A stretch of 64,000 nt of DNA from Alkaliphilus sp. NP8 (GTDB lineage Bacteria > Bacillota > Clostridia > Peptostreptococcales > Natronincolaceae). Shown one piece after another: positions 47,865-56,869 of the stretch. Under the pieces are notes generated by a model. The model ran no database searches, was not told the origin of the DNA, and saw only the letters and a program-made list of their open reading frames with translations. Within the stretch, counting starts at the first letter, position 1. Every line of letters begins with the position of its first letter. Where the stretch lies: NCBI GenBank assembly GCA_015978205.1, contig JADWMM010000029.1, positions 1-64,000 on the forward strand. Direction: 5' to 3'. Both the position numbers and the translations under genes were made by a program.

Positions 47865-48245
47865 ATGTACTCAATTAAAGCCAATCAACTTTCTATTGCT
47901 CAAAATAGGAATCAAAATACTAATATAAACAGACTTAAAAATCAAAATTCTAACTTCGAAGCATTGTTAAAAAACGAAATACAAAATAACCAAAAAATTA
48001 AATTTTCTAAACATGCAATGGATAGATTGAAAGAAAGAAATATAAAGTTGTCTGATGTTGAAATAAATAAATTAAATAATGCTGTTAATAAAGCTGCAAA
48101 AAAAGGCATTAAAGAAACTTTAATAATAATGGATAATAAAGCTTTCATAACGAGTGTAAAAAATAAAACAGTTATTACAGCAGCAACGGAAAAACAATTA
48201 AAAGAAAATGTGTTTACAAATATAGACGGTGCTATATTTGTATAG
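47865..48245 (+). CDS. Flagellar operon protein, TIGR02530 family
   Basis: 126 residues. The middle segment KFSKHAMDRLKERNIKLSD and the later ITAATEKQLKENVFTNIDGA match the small family always found between flgD and flgE in Clostridia and Bacilli. The family's function is not established; an export chaperone-like role has been guessed from position. AAAGGAGGA precedes ATG 47865. Confidence 0.85.
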   Translation: MYSIKANQLSIAQNRNQNTNINRLKNQNSNFEALLKNEIQNNQKIKFSKHAMDRLKERNIKLSDVEINKLNNAVNKAAKKGIKETLIIMDNKAFITSVKNKTVITAATEKQLKENVFTNIDGAIFV

Positions 48246-48297
48246 GCTGGACCCTTAAAGGGAAGCTTTTTGTTTCCGACCGAAAGAAGAAACAAAA
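48246..48297 (+). promoter_or_regulatory. Structured flgE leader
   Basis: A small CCCTT-A-AAGGG stem (48252-48262) is followed by a 9-bp stem TTTTGTTTC/GAAACAAAA (48268-48276, 48289-48297) with a loop rich in GACCGAAAG. The G+C content of the loops stands out from the flanks. It ends 28 bases before the flgE start. No known riboswitch recognised. Confidence 0.45.
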
Positions 48298-48325
48298 CAC
48301 CAAAATTTAAAGGAGGTAATTTATT

Positions 48326-49621
48326 ATGATGCGTTCAATGTTTTCAGCAGTATCTAGTTTAAAGGCACATCAATTAAGAATGGATGTAATAGGTAATAAT
48401 ATAGCAAATGTTAATACAGTAGGATTTAAATCATCAAGGGTAACATTTCAAGAAGTTTTTAACCAGACATTAAAGGGTGCTGGAAGACCACAAGAAGGTG
48501 GCCGTGGAGGAACAAATCCACAACAAGTAGGACTTGGTATAAGTGTAAGTTCTATGGATACTTTTCATACAAGAGGATCTGCAGAACGAACAGATAAAAA
48601 CACAGATGTAATGATAAATGGAGACGGATTTTTCATGGTTTCCGACTCAAAAGACGGAGCAAATAAGAACTATACTAGAGCAGGTAATTTTTATGTTGAT
48701 ACAACTGGAAATTTAGTAACAGCAAATGGATACCATGTACTTGGTTATAATATGGATGAAGACGGAAAATTTACAGATGAATTAGGTGGAATTCAAATTT
48801 CTAAATCTGTATCTAGTGAGCCTAAAGCAACAGATAAAGTTGCATTTGATGGAAATATAAACAGTGACATAGATCCAGCAACAACAGCGGGAGCAGGAAA
48901 TGATGGAGGTACTTTTAATAGTACTATGAAAGTGTTTGATAGTTTAGGAAATGAGCATGACATTGAATTGCAGTTTGAAAGAATAGATGATGGAAGCAGT
49001 AGTACTAGAAGCTTTGAAGTTAGTGTAGCTTCAGTAAATGGGGAAACTACTGCTACAATAGGAGGTGGACCAATTACATTAGATTTTGATGAAGCAGGGA
49101 AATTAACTGCTACCAGCGATGATGAACTAAATTTAAAAATCGACGATGGAGCAGGTTCGTTTGAGGGTGCAGCTGCATTAGATATAAACATAGATTTATC
49201 AGACATTACTAATTACGCTGCGGAATCTGATGCAACAGCTTCAGTAATAAATGGTTATTCAAGTGGTAAATTAGAAGAATATGCAATATCTCCGGTAGGA
49301 GAAGTAGAAGCAGTGTTTAGTAATGGTGATGTGAAGATTATTGGGAAAATTGCTCTAGCTAACTTTAATAATCCTGCTGGATTAGAAAAAACAGGTTCTA
49401 ATATGTACAGACAAACATCTAACTCAGGACAACCACAGTTTGGACATGCAGGTATGGGTGGATTTGGAGAGTTAAACCCAGGAAACCTGGAAATGTCTAA
49501 TGTGGATTTATCTAGAGAGTTTACTGACATGATTACTACACAAAGAGGTTTCCAGGCTAATTCGAGAGTCATAACAACAAGTGATGAAATGTTGCAAGAA
49601 CTAGTTAACATGAAAAGATAA
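48326..49621 (+). CDS. flgE: Flagellar hook protein FlgE
   Basis: 431 residues. FlgE builds the hook. The N-terminal axial motif (MDVIGNNIANVNTVGFKSSR) and C-terminal EMSNVDLSREFTDMITTQRG and NSRVITTSDEMLQELVNMKR are complete; the centre is the surface-exposed D2 region, rich in Asp, Gly and Ser. AAAGGAGG precedes ATG 48326; the next codon is also ATG. Confidence 0.96.
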   Translation: MMRSMFSAVSSLKAHQLRMDVIGNNIANVNTVGFKSSRVTFQEVFNQTLKGAGRPQEGGRGGTNPQQVGLGISVSSMDTFHTRGSAERTDKNTDVMINGDGFFMVSDSKDGANKNYTRAGNFYVDTTGNLVTANGYHVLGYNMDEDGKFTDELGGIQISKSVSSEPKATDKVAFDGNINSDIDPATTAGAGNDGGTFNSTMKVFDSLGNEHDIELQFERIDDGSSSTRSFEVSVASVNGETTATIGGGPITLDFDEAGKLTATSDDELNLKIDDGAGSFEGAAALDINIDLSDITNYAAESDATASVINGYSSGKLEEYAISPVGEVEAVFSNGDVKIIGKIALANFNNPAGLEKTGSNMYRQTSNSGQPQFGHAGMGGFGELNPGNLEMSNVDLSREFTDMITTQRGFQANSRVITTSDEMLQELVNMKR

Positions 49622-49635
49622 ATAAAACAATCCTT

Positions 49636-49662
49636 CCTCACTGGTAGTTTTAACCAGTGAGG
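49636..49662 (+). promoter_or_regulatory. Hairpin covering the swrD ribosome-binding region
   Basis: CCTCACTGGT (49636-49645) pairs perfectly with ACCAGTGAGG (49653-49662), with outer pairing TCCTT/AAGGA beyond an internal loop. The right arm and its extension (GGGGAAAGGA) hold the ribosome-binding site of swrD. It can hide that site; no T-run follows, so it is not a plain terminator. Confidence 0.6.
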
Positions 49663-49677
49663 GGAAAGGATGATAGT

Positions 49678-49878
49678 ATGATATATTTAACAAAAATTAA
49701 TAGGAAGCAATTTGTTTTAAATGTGGATTTAATTGAAATTATTGAAGAAACTCCAGATACAATTATTACATTAACTAATGGTCATAAAATAGTAGTGATT
49801 GAAACACTACAGGATGTTATAAATAAAGTTATAAATTATAAAAGAAAAATATACATAAAAGATATATTAAAAACTTAA
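49678..49878 (+). CDS. swrD: Flagellar protein SwrD (FlbD family)
   Basis: 66 residues with MIYLTKINRKQFVLNVDLIE and PDTIITLTNGHKIVV, typical of the FlbD/SwrD family. In Bacillus SwrD raises flagellar motor torque and is needed for swarming. Here it is followed directly by motA and motB. ATG 49678 lies seven bases after AAAGGA, which is inside a hairpin. A longer frame from 49657 crosses that hairpin. Confidence 0.9.
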   Translation: MIYLTKINRKQFVLNVDLIEIIEETPDTIITLTNGHKIVVIETLQDVINKVINYKRKIYIKDILKT

Positions 49879-49969
49879 TATATAAATATTTTTAAAAGTT
49901 TAAACTCATAGTTTCAAACATATATTAGTTAAATTTTGGCAAAATTCTTATAGGAATAGAGGTGTAAAA

Positions 49970-50755
49970 GTGGATATATCAACAATAATAGGTATAATAG
50001 TAGGAATAGGGTTTGTTATAGGAGGAATTTTGATAGATGGATCATTATTTAATTTCCTTGATCCAGCAGGAGGTTTGATAGTTATTGGTGGCACAATTGC
50101 TGCTACTTTTGTGGCATATCCTTTAAAAAATGTTCTAGAAGCATTTAAAGTCGCGACAAAGGCCTTTACTAATAAAGTAGAAGATCCAAATGAAATTATA
50201 GTGACTATTAATAAGCTTGCAAACACTGCTAGAAAAGAGGGATTATTAGCATTAGAAGAAGCATCAGAAGAAATAAACGAACCATTTTTAAAAAAAGGAT
50301 CAATGTTAATAGTTGATGGAACAGATCCAGAACTTGTAAGAAACTTATTAGAAACAGAATTATCATTTATTGAAGAGAGACATAAAAATGGTCAAAGTAT
50401 ATTTGAAATTATGGGAACCTTTGCTCCAGCTTTCGGTATGGTTGGTACATTAATAGGACTTATAAATATGCTAACAAAATTAGATGATCCTAGTGTAATT
50501 GGACCAAGTATGTCTGTTGCTTTAGTTACTACTTTTTATGGTACTTTATTAGCGAATTTAGTATTTATTCCAATTTCGAATAAGCTTAAACTACGTAGTA
50601 GGGAAGAAATATTAAAAAAGGAAATTATGGTAGAAGGCTTATTATCAATTCAAGCTGGAGAAAACCCAAGAATAATTGAAGAAAAACTCAAAGCATTTTT
50701 ACCACCTAAATCTAGACAAGGAATTAGTAGTAATAAGGAGGGTGTTGAGGCGTAA
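49970..50755 (+). CDS. motA: Flagellar motor stator protein MotA
   Basis: 261 residues, four membrane segments. The opening IGIIVGIGFVIGGILIDG, PAGGLIVIGGTIAATFVAYP and the later FAPAFGMVGTLIGLINML and VALVTTFYGTLLANLVF fit MotA, the proton-type stator subunit surrounding MotB. Ion type cannot be proved from sequence. GTG 49970 follows AGAGGTG. The stop overlaps motB by one base. Confidence 0.96.
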   Translation: MDISTIIGIIVGIGFVIGGILIDGSLFNFLDPAGGLIVIGGTIAATFVAYPLKNVLEAFKVATKAFTNKVEDPNEIIVTINKLANTARKEGLLALEEASEEINEPFLKKGSMLIVDGTDPELVRNLLETELSFIEERHKNGQSIFEIMGTFAPAFGMVGTLIGLINMLTKLDDPSVIGPSMSVALVTTFYGTLLANLVFIPISNKLKLRSREEILKKEIMVEGLLSIQAGENPRIIEEKLKAFLPPKSRQGISSNKEGVEA

Positions 50756-51507
50756 TGGCAAGAAAAAGAGGATCAAATAATGAGGAACCAAAACAAGGAT
50801 CTCCTGCATGGATGAATACATACGGAGATATGGTAACACTACTACTTTGCTTTTTCGTTTTGTTATTTTCTTTTTCAGAAGTAAATGCCAAAAAATTTGA
50901 TGCACTTATTGAATCTTTTCAAGGTTCGTTAGGTATATTAGATTCAGGTACAGCGATTGAAAGTGATGACCTTATAACTGAAGCTATGAAAAACGATTTA
51001 ACTACTAACCAGAAACAAGAATTGGAAGATTTTAGAAATCTACAAGAATCATTAGAAGATTACCTGAAAAATTCCGGTCTAGAATCTGACATTTTAGTTA
51101 CTCACGAAAATGCAGGCCTTGTTTTAAGATTTAAAGATAATGTTTTATTTGATCCAGGACAAGCTATATTAAAACAACGTTCAAAAAAAATTTTAACTGA
51201 CATTGTCACTTTTTTAGAGGCCCCAGAATTCATTGATAAATCTATAAGAGTGGAAGGTCATACAGATACTGTGAGATCAGATCCTACATCATTATATCCT
51301 ACAAACTGGGAGCTATCGGCAGGGAGAGCTTCTAATGTAGTTAGATACCTAGTAGAAGAGTCAGACTTGGAACCAAAGAGACTTGCAATAGCAGGTTATG
51401 GGGAATATCATCCTATTGCTCCAAATGATACTGCAGAAAACAGATCTAAAAATCGAAGGGTTGATATTGTAATATTAAGATCAGAATATATTATTTCTGA
51501 GTCTTAA
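50755..51507 (+). CDS. motB: Flagellar motor stator protein MotB
   Basis: 250 residues. One membrane helix after PAWMNTYGDMVTLLL, in which the Asp25 is the ion-binding residue, then a C-terminal OmpA-like peptidoglycan-binding domain (VEGHTDTVRSDP, SAGRASNVVRYL, GYGEYHPIAPND, RSKNRRVDI). AGGAGGGTG precedes ATG 50755, coupled to motA. Confidence 0.96.
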   Translation: MARKRGSNNEEPKQGSPAWMNTYGDMVTLLLCFFVLLFSFSEVNAKKFDALIESFQGSLGILDSGTAIESDDLITEAMKNDLTTNQKQELEDFRNLQESLEDYLKNSGLESDILVTHENAGLVLRFKDNVLFDPGQAILKQRSKKILTDIVTFLEAPEFIDKSIRVEGHTDTVRSDPTSLYPTNWELSAGRASNVVRYLVEESDLEPKRLAIAGYGEYHPIAPNDTAENRSKNRRVDIVILRSEYIISES

Positions 51508-51539
51508 GAAACTTAAAATTAAAAGACAGGAGTGAAATT

Positions 51540-51956
51540 ATGGACCTTAAAAAAACATTTATTTATATATCAATTGGCTTTTTACTATCTGCATTATTCT
51601 TCGGGATATTCTTTGCTTTTATGAACAACAATCAGTCTGCTGCTAATTCAAAAGCAATTAAAACCTATGAATATAATCTAGGAGAATTTTCTACTAATTT
51701 AGGAAATACAAGAAGCTACTTTAAAGGGAGTATAATATTAGAAGTTACTAATGAAAGTTTAATATCTATAATTGAAGAAAAAAACGTTCAAATTAGAGAT
51801 GGAATTATTTCGATTTTGATTGAAAAGAATTCAGAAGAAATACTAGATGTAAAAGGACAAAGTAAATTAAAGAATGAAATTTTAGAAACAGTATCAAGTA
51901 TAATAGATTCAGATGGAATTAATAATATATATTTTGCTGACTATATTGTTCAATAA
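51540..51956 (+). CDS. fliL: Flagellar basal body-associated protein FliL
   Basis: 138 residues. An N-terminal membrane helix (about 6-28, TFIYISIGFLLSALFFGIFF) and a periplasmic domain containing EYNLGEFSTNLGN and YFKGSIILEVTNE. FliL associates with the stator and affects torque. The call rests on size, topology and position between motB and fliM. GGAGTG precedes ATG 51540. Confidence 0.88.
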   Translation: MDLKKTFIYISIGFLLSALFFGIFFAFMNNNQSAANSKAIKTYEYNLGEFSTNLGNTRSYFKGSIILEVTNESLISIIEEKNVQIRDGIISILIEKNSEEILDVKGQSKLKNEILETVSSIIDSDGINNIYFADYIVQ

Positions 51957-51979
51957 GCAGAAAAATAGGAGGTGAAGAA

Positions 51980-52975
51980 ATGTCAGATATTTTATCCCAA
52001 ACTGAAATAGATGACCTTCTTAATGCATTAAATACTGGTGAGGTTGATGTTGAAGAAATATCAGACGATAAGCCTGAAAAACGAATAAAAAAATATGACT
52101 TTAAAAGTCCTAAAAAGTTAGCTAAAGATCAGTTAAAAACATTACAAATAATACATGAAAACTTCACAAGAACTTTGAATACTTTTTTATCTGGCTATCT
52201 TCGTACCTATGTAAAAACCGAAGTTGTAAGTGTGGAAGAGCTTTCTTATTATGAATTTAACAATTCAATTGTAAACCCAGCTGTTCTTTCAGTTGTTGAC
52301 TTTTATCCTTTGGAGGGTCAAATAATTTTAGACATGTCTTCGACTATAGCCTTTGTACTAATCGATAGAATATTAGGAGGGCAAGGGAAGGCAATAGAAG
52401 AAAATCGTTCATTTACAGAAATAGAATTAACTTTAATTAAAAAATTCATAAAAGAAATAACTTCTTTAATGATAGATCCTTGGGAGAATGTAATAGAACT
52501 TGAGCCTAAACTGGATAAAATTGAAACTAACTCTCAGTTTGCTCAAATAGTATCGCCTAATGAAACTACAGCACTTATCACATTGAATTTGAAGATAGGC
52601 GAGGTTCAAGGTTATTTAAATATATGTATTCCCCATATTGTAATAGAACCTATTCTTTCAAAATTAAGCACTCAATATTGGTTTTCTAGTATAAACAAAA
52701 AATCTAACGAAGAAAGCAAGGGAATTTTAGAAAAAAGAATTACAAATAGTTCCGTAGAAGTAGCAGTAGAACTTGGACATACTCAAATAACTGTTAAAGA
52801 CTTTTTAGAATTACAATTAGGTGATGTAATTCCACTAGATAATACTACAAATGGAGAATTAGAAATTAAAGTTGGAAATAAACATAAATATTTTGGAGCT
52901 CCTGGTACTATGAAAAACAAAACAGCTGTTAAAATTACAAAAATAGAAAAGAAAGGAGATGAAACATATGAGTGA
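51980..52975 (+). CDS. fliM: Flagellar motor switch protein FliM
   Basis: 331 residues. The N-terminal CheY-P binding peptide (MSDILSQTEIDDLLNAL) is followed by the CheC-like middle domain (VDFYPLEGQIILDMSS, IDRILGGQGK, EIELTLIKKFIKEIT) and a C-terminal SpoA domain (VELGHTQITVKDFLELQLGD). AATAGGAGG precedes ATG 51980. The end overlaps fliY by eight bases. Confidence 0.97.
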   Translation: MSDILSQTEIDDLLNALNTGEVDVEEISDDKPEKRIKKYDFKSPKKLAKDQLKTLQIIHENFTRTLNTFLSGYLRTYVKTEVVSVEELSYYEFNNSIVNPAVLSVVDFYPLEGQIILDMSSTIAFVLIDRILGGQGKAIEENRSFTEIELTLIKKFIKEITSLMIDPWENVIELEPKLDKIETNSQFAQIVSPNETTALITLNLKIGEVQGYLNICIPHIVIEPILSKLSTQYWFSSINKKSNEESKGILEKRITNSSVEVAVELGHTQITVKDFLELQLGDVIPLDNTTNGELEIKVGNKHKYFGAPGTMKNKTAVKITKIEKKGDETYE

Positions 52976-54113
52976 TATGTTATCTCAAAAAGAAATAGAT
53001 ACTCTGTTAAAAGGTACAGATAATGTGGATACAAATGAAGGATCTTCTGAATTTACAGAAGAAGAAAAAGATGCTATAGGAGAAGTAGGTAATATAAGCA
53101 TGGGAACTGCCGCTACTACTTTATCTACACTTTTAGGACAAAAAGTAAATATTACTACTCCTAAAGTAGAAATTTTAAGTATTGATGAAATTTCTGAAAA
53201 ATATCCTTTGCCTTTTGTAGCTGTTGATGTTAGGTATAAGGAAGGATTAGAGGGAACCAATCTTCTAATATTAAAGGATAAAGATGTAAAAATAATTACT
53301 GACTTAATGATGGGAGGTAATGGTAGTGCTGCTGAGGGTCAAATATCAGATATGCACCTAAGTGCTATAGGAGAAGCTATGAATCAGATGGTAGGATCTT
53401 CTTCAACCTCTTTATCTGATATGTTAAACAAGAAAATAGATATAGATCCACCTGATACTTTTATTTTGCAATTATCTACTGATAATTTGTTAAATCATTT
53501 TTCAAGTTACGAAAATAAGTTAATTAAAATTTCATTTAGAATGGAAATAGGTGAACTTATAGATAGTGAGATTATGCAACTTATGCCTATTCAATTTGCT
53601 AAAGAAATTGTTGAACAACTCTTTAATGACGTAAGTGGTATAGCATCTAATTCAATTAATGCTGAACTAGAGGAAATATTATCTAAATCAGATTCTTATA
53701 ATTTAAGTGAAACAGAAGCAATCAAAAAACCGAATTCAGCAAGTAACAGTAACTCTATACATTCAAAGAAAAATGATATTAACGAAGATAAAAAAGTTAA
53801 TATCAGCCCAGTGCAATTTCAATCTTTTGACGAATCATCAACTAAGAACGAAATACCAGAAAATATTTCGCTAATCCAAGACGTTCCATTAAAAGTAACT
53901 GTTGAATTAGGGAGAACCGTTAAGAAAATAAGTGAAATCTTAGAATTTTCCCCGGGAACTATTATAGAGTTAGATAAACTAGTTGGAGAACCGTTGGATA
54001 TATTAGTTAATGGTCAATATGTGGCTAAGGGTGAAGTGGTAGTAATAGATGAAAATTACGGAGTGAGAGTTACAGATATAGTTAGTCCTGCAAAGCGAAT
54101 TTCTAAAGTATAA
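52968..54113 (+). CDS. fliY: Flagellar motor switch phosphatase FliY (FliN-containing)
   Basis: 381 residues. FliY dephosphorylates CheY-P and forms the lower C-ring. The N-terminal peptide MSDMLSQKEIDTLLKG resembles that of FliM; two CheC/FliY phosphatase repeats show EEKDAIGEVGNISMGTAATT and LSAIGEAMNQMVGSSSTSL; the C-terminal SpoA/FliN domain is VELGRTVKKISEILEFSPGT. An Asn/Ser-rich linker lies near residue 255. ATG 52968 follows AAAGGAGATG. Confidence 0.96.
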   Translation: MSDMLSQKEIDTLLKGTDNVDTNEGSSEFTEEEKDAIGEVGNISMGTAATTLSTLLGQKVNITTPKVEILSIDEISEKYPLPFVAVDVRYKEGLEGTNLLILKDKDVKIITDLMMGGNGSAAEGQISDMHLSAIGEAMNQMVGSSSTSLSDMLNKKIDIDPPDTFILQLSTDNLLNHFSSYENKLIKISFRMEIGELIDSEIMQLMPIQFAKEIVEQLFNDVSGIASNSINAELEEILSKSDSYNLSETEAIKKPNSASNSNSIHSKKNDINEDKKVNISPVQFQSFDESSTKNEIPENISLIQDVPLKVTVELGRTVKKISEILEFSPGTIIELDKLVGEPLDILVNGQYVAKGEVVVIDENYGVRVTDIVSPAKRISKV

Positions 54114-54151
54114 AGGATATAAATTATTTACATGAATTTTAATTTTATAAA

Positions 54152-54181
54152 TTGACGAATTATGCAATATACTGTTAATAT
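54152..54181 (+). promoter_or_regulatory. Internal promoter before cheY
   Basis: TTGACG (54152-54157), 18-base spacer, TAATAT (54176-54181) with an extended TGT. It lies in the 122-base gap before cheY, one of the longest gaps in the operon, and could give extra transcription of the export and chemotaxis half. Confidence 0.5.
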
Positions 54182-54235
54182 ATATTTATCATTTAATATT
54201 ATTTATTAGATATATATATAAGGGAGGAAAAATTA

Positions 54236-54598
54236 ATGGCTAATAAAATTTTAATTGTTGATGATGCATCTTTTATGAGAATGATGATTAAAGATGTTTT
54301 AACTAAAAACGGATTTGAGGTAATAGGAGAAGCTGAGAATGGTGCTAAGGCAATAGAAAAGCATAAAGAATTACAACCTGATTTAACTATTATGGATATA
54401 ACTATGCCGGAAGTGGATGGTATACAAGCTGTAAAGGAAATAAAAAAAGTAGATCCTAATGCTAAGATCATTATGTGTTCAGCTATGGGACAACAAGCAA
54501 TGGTTATTGAAGCTATTCAAGCTGGAGCAAAAGATTTTATAGTTAAACCTTTTCAAGCTGATCGTGTAATAGAAGCTGTACAAAAAGTGATTGGATAA
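54236..54598 (+). CDS. cheY: Chemotaxis response regulator CheY
   Basis: 120 residues, a single receiver domain. Acidic pair Asp9-Asp10, phosphorylation site Asp54 (LTIMDITMPEVDG), Ser82 (IIMCSAMG) and Lys104 (FIVKPF). CheA phosphorylates it; CheY-P binds FliM/FliY to set rotation. GGGAGG precedes ATG 54236. Confidence 0.97.
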   Translation: MANKILIVDDASFMRMMIKDVLTKNGFEVIGEAENGAKAIEKHKELQPDLTIMDITMPEVDGIQAVKEIKKVDPNAKIIMCSAMGQQAMVIEAIQAGAKDFIVKPFQADRVIEAVQKVIG

Positions 54599-54599
54599 A

Positions 54600-54944
54600 A
54601 TGGACAGTATTTTATCAGGACTTTTTTTATTATTTATAACTATTTTAATTATTTTTTTTGCCTATTATATAACTACTATAATAGGCAAAAAAACAAGTAT
54701 TCTTATGGAAAATAGGTATGTGAAAGTTTTAGAAAAGACATCATTAGGTTTAAATGTAAATATTGAAATTATAAAGATAAATAAAAAAATATACATTGTA
54801 GCTATACAAGGTAAAACTATTGAGCTTTTAGATACTATAAATGAATCTGAATGGGAATACATATATGCTCAAAATGGCAATTTATTTACCATTAAAAAGA
54901 AGATGCCTAATATTTTAAAAAACAAAGAAAATAAAAAGCTATAA
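54600..54944 (+). CDS. fliO: Flagellar biosynthetic protein FliO
   Basis: 114 residues with one N-terminal membrane helix (about 5-27, LSGLFLLFITILIIFFAYYI) and a small cytosolic domain, KTSLGLNVNIEIIKINKKIY and LLDTI. FliO helps FliP assembly in the export gate. Conservation is weak; position between cheY and fliP decides the call. ATG 54600 has only a weak ribosome-binding site and lies one base after the cheY stop, so coupling is likely; TTG 54591 is an alternative. Confidence 0.85.
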   Translation: MDSILSGLFLLFITILIIFFAYYITTIIGKKTSILMENRYVKVLEKTSLGLNVNIEIIKINKKIYIVAIQGKTIELLDTINESEWEYIYAQNGNLFTIKKKMPNILKNKENKKL

Positions 54945-54964
54945 TCAGAATGGTAGTGAAATAA

Positions 54965-55777
54965 ATGAACAAAGCAAAATATAAATTCAAAAAAAGATTT
55001 AATATAAAGAGGAAAAATGTGATATTGTTTTTTTTTATTGCAATCTCTTTTTTACTATTAAGTACAACTAATAATGTATATGCTCAAACTAATATTAATA
55101 TACCTAATATGCAGTTAAGTATTGATGGAACTAATACTGTTGAAGGAACTTCTAGCTCTCTTCAGCTATTAGGATTGTTAACCATATTATCATTAGCACC
55201 AGCTATTTTAATTATGGTTACAAGTTTTACTAGAATAATAATTGTTTTATCTTTTTTAAGAAACGCAATTGCAACCCAGCAAACACCACCAACTCAGGTG
55301 CTAATAGGATTAGCTTTATTTTTAACTTTTTTTATTATGAGTCCTGTTGCTTCAGAAATCAATCAAAATGCTCTTCAACCATATTTAAATGAAGAAATTA
55401 CTCAATCTCAGGCTATAGAAGAAACATTGAATCCCTTAAGAGAATTTATGTTTAAACAGACTAGAGAAAAAGATTTAGCTTTATTTATGGAAGCAAGTGG
55501 CACTGAAATATCAGATGATATTCAGTTATCTGATATATCAACTACTTCACTTATTCCAGCATTTATTATTAGTGAGCTTAAAACGGCTTTTCAGATGGGA
55601 TTCGTTTTGTTTATTCCATTTATAATCTTAGATATGGTTGTTTCAAGTACATTAATGTCTATGGGAATGATGATGTTGCCGCCTGTTATGATTTCTTTAC
55701 CTTTTAAAATTCTTTTATTTATAATGGTAGATGGTTGGAATGTTTTAATTAAATCGTTAATTTTAAGCTTTGGATAG
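54965..55777 (+). CDS. fliP: Flagellar biosynthetic protein FliP
   Basis: 270 residues. A signal peptide (hydrophobic about 19-37, ending YAQ) is followed by the four FliP membrane helices. SLAPAILIMVTSFTRIIIVL and ATQQTPPTQVLIGLALFLTF are diagnostic, with MGMMMLPPVMISLPFKILLF at the end. FliP is the main gate subunit of type III flagellar export. Confidence 0.97.
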   Translation: MNKAKYKFKKRFNIKRKNVILFFFIAISFLLLSTTNNVYAQTNINIPNMQLSIDGTNTVEGTSSSLQLLGLLTILSLAPAILIMVTSFTRIIIVLSFLRNAIATQQTPPTQVLIGLALFLTFFIMSPVASEINQNALQPYLNEEITQSQAIEETLNPLREFMFKQTREKDLALFMEASGTEISDDIQLSDISTTSLIPAFIISELKTAFQMGFVLFIPFIILDMVVSSTLMSMGMMMLPPVMISLPFKILLFIMVDGWNVLIKSLILSFG

Positions 55778-55787
55778 AGGTGTAAAT

Positions 55788-56057
55788 ATGAGTGAATCTA
55801 TGGTTATAGAATTAGGCCAAGAAGCTATGTTTAATATATTGATTTTATCAGCCCCTATGCTGGTAATCGGTTTATTAGTTGGATTAGCTGTAAGTATATT
55901 TCAAGCTACTACTCAAATACAAGAAGCAACTTTAGCTTTTATTCCTAAAATTATAGCTATTTTAGGATCTGTAGTTATTTTTGGCCCTTGGCTACTAAAT
56001 ATTATTATAGACTATACATTAAAATTATATACAAATTTACATAATTATATTAGGTAA
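55788..56057 (+). CDS. fliQ: Flagellar biosynthetic protein FliQ
   Basis: 89 residues, two membrane helices, with LILSAPMLVIGLLVGLAVSI and FQATTQIQEATLAFIPKI, diagnostic of FliQ. ATG 55788 follows AGAGGTG; the in-frame extension to 55770 overlaps fliP and crosses that site. Confidence 0.95.
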   Translation: MSESMVIELGQEAMFNILILSAPMLVIGLLVGLAVSIFQATTQIQEATLAFIPKIIAILGSVVIFGPWLLNIIIDYTLKLYTNLHNYIR

Positions 56058-56070
56058 AGAGTGATTAAAC

Positions 56071-56865
56071 ATGACAGTTGATTTGGTAAGTTATTTACTT
56101 ATAAATTTTCAATTATTTATTTTAATATTAGTTAGAGTAACTGGATTTTTTGTTATAACACCTATATTTAACAGAAGAGATGTTCCTGCAATAACAAAAG
56201 TGGGTTTATCGTTTATGTTGACATTAATATTACTTTCTTTAAAAATTAATAATTTTTATTTGGAAATTGATAATATAAGAACATTGCTGTCTTGGTCAAT
56301 ATCTGAATTTTTAGTAGGTATTATTATAGGATTTATTGCATTTATCTATTTTACTCTTGTTTACCTAGCTGGTATGCTTAGTGATATTCAAATGGGATTC
56401 GGTATGGTTAATATAATGGATCCGGCAACAAATGCACAAATGCCTTTAATGGGAGGATTCTACAATATACTATTCACTTTGATTTTTTTATCAGTGAATG
56501 GACATCATCAATTAATCAAAGGATTAATGTATAGTTATGAAATAATTCCAATAGGATTTAATATTTCAATAAATGAAGCTACAATTGAGTATTTAATAAA
56601 AATATTTTCAGAGATTTTCATATTAGCTTTTCAATTAAGTACACCAATTGTTGTTGCAATTTTATTAACACATGTTGTCTTAGGAATATTAGCTCGTACA
56701 ATGCCTCAAATGAATATTTTCGTTGTAGGATTGCCACTTAAAATTTTTATAGGAATTATAATATTGTTAATATCCTTACCTTTACTTATACCTTTTTCTG
56801 AAACTTTATTTGATAAAATGTTTCAATCGATATATGAGGTAATTCAGATTATATCTAGAGGATGA
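56071..56865 (+). CDS. fliR: Flagellar biosynthetic protein FliR
   Basis: 264 residues, about six membrane helices. LVRVTGFFVITPIFNRRDVP and GMLSDIQMGFGMVNIMDPAT fit FliR, the remaining export gate subunit, along with PQMNIFVVGLPLKIFIGI. ATG 56071, 13 bases after fliQ. Confidence 0.95.
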   Translation: MTVDLVSYLLINFQLFILILVRVTGFFVITPIFNRRDVPAITKVGLSFMLTLILLSLKINNFYLEIDNIRTLLSWSISEFLVGIIIGFIAFIYFTLVYLAGMLSDIQMGFGMVNIMDPATNAQMPLMGGFYNILFTLIFLSVNGHHQLIKGLMYSYEIIPIGFNISINEATIEYLIKIFSEIFILAFQLSTPIVVAILLTHVVLGILARTMPQMNIFVVGLPLKIFIGIIILLISLPLLIPFSETLFDKMFQSIYEVIQIISRG

Positions 56866-56869
56866 TTAT

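Noticed and set aside
49936-49955. SigmaN-like TTGGCA element before motA
   Set aside because: The -12 element lacks the required GC and no sigmaN activator is nearby.
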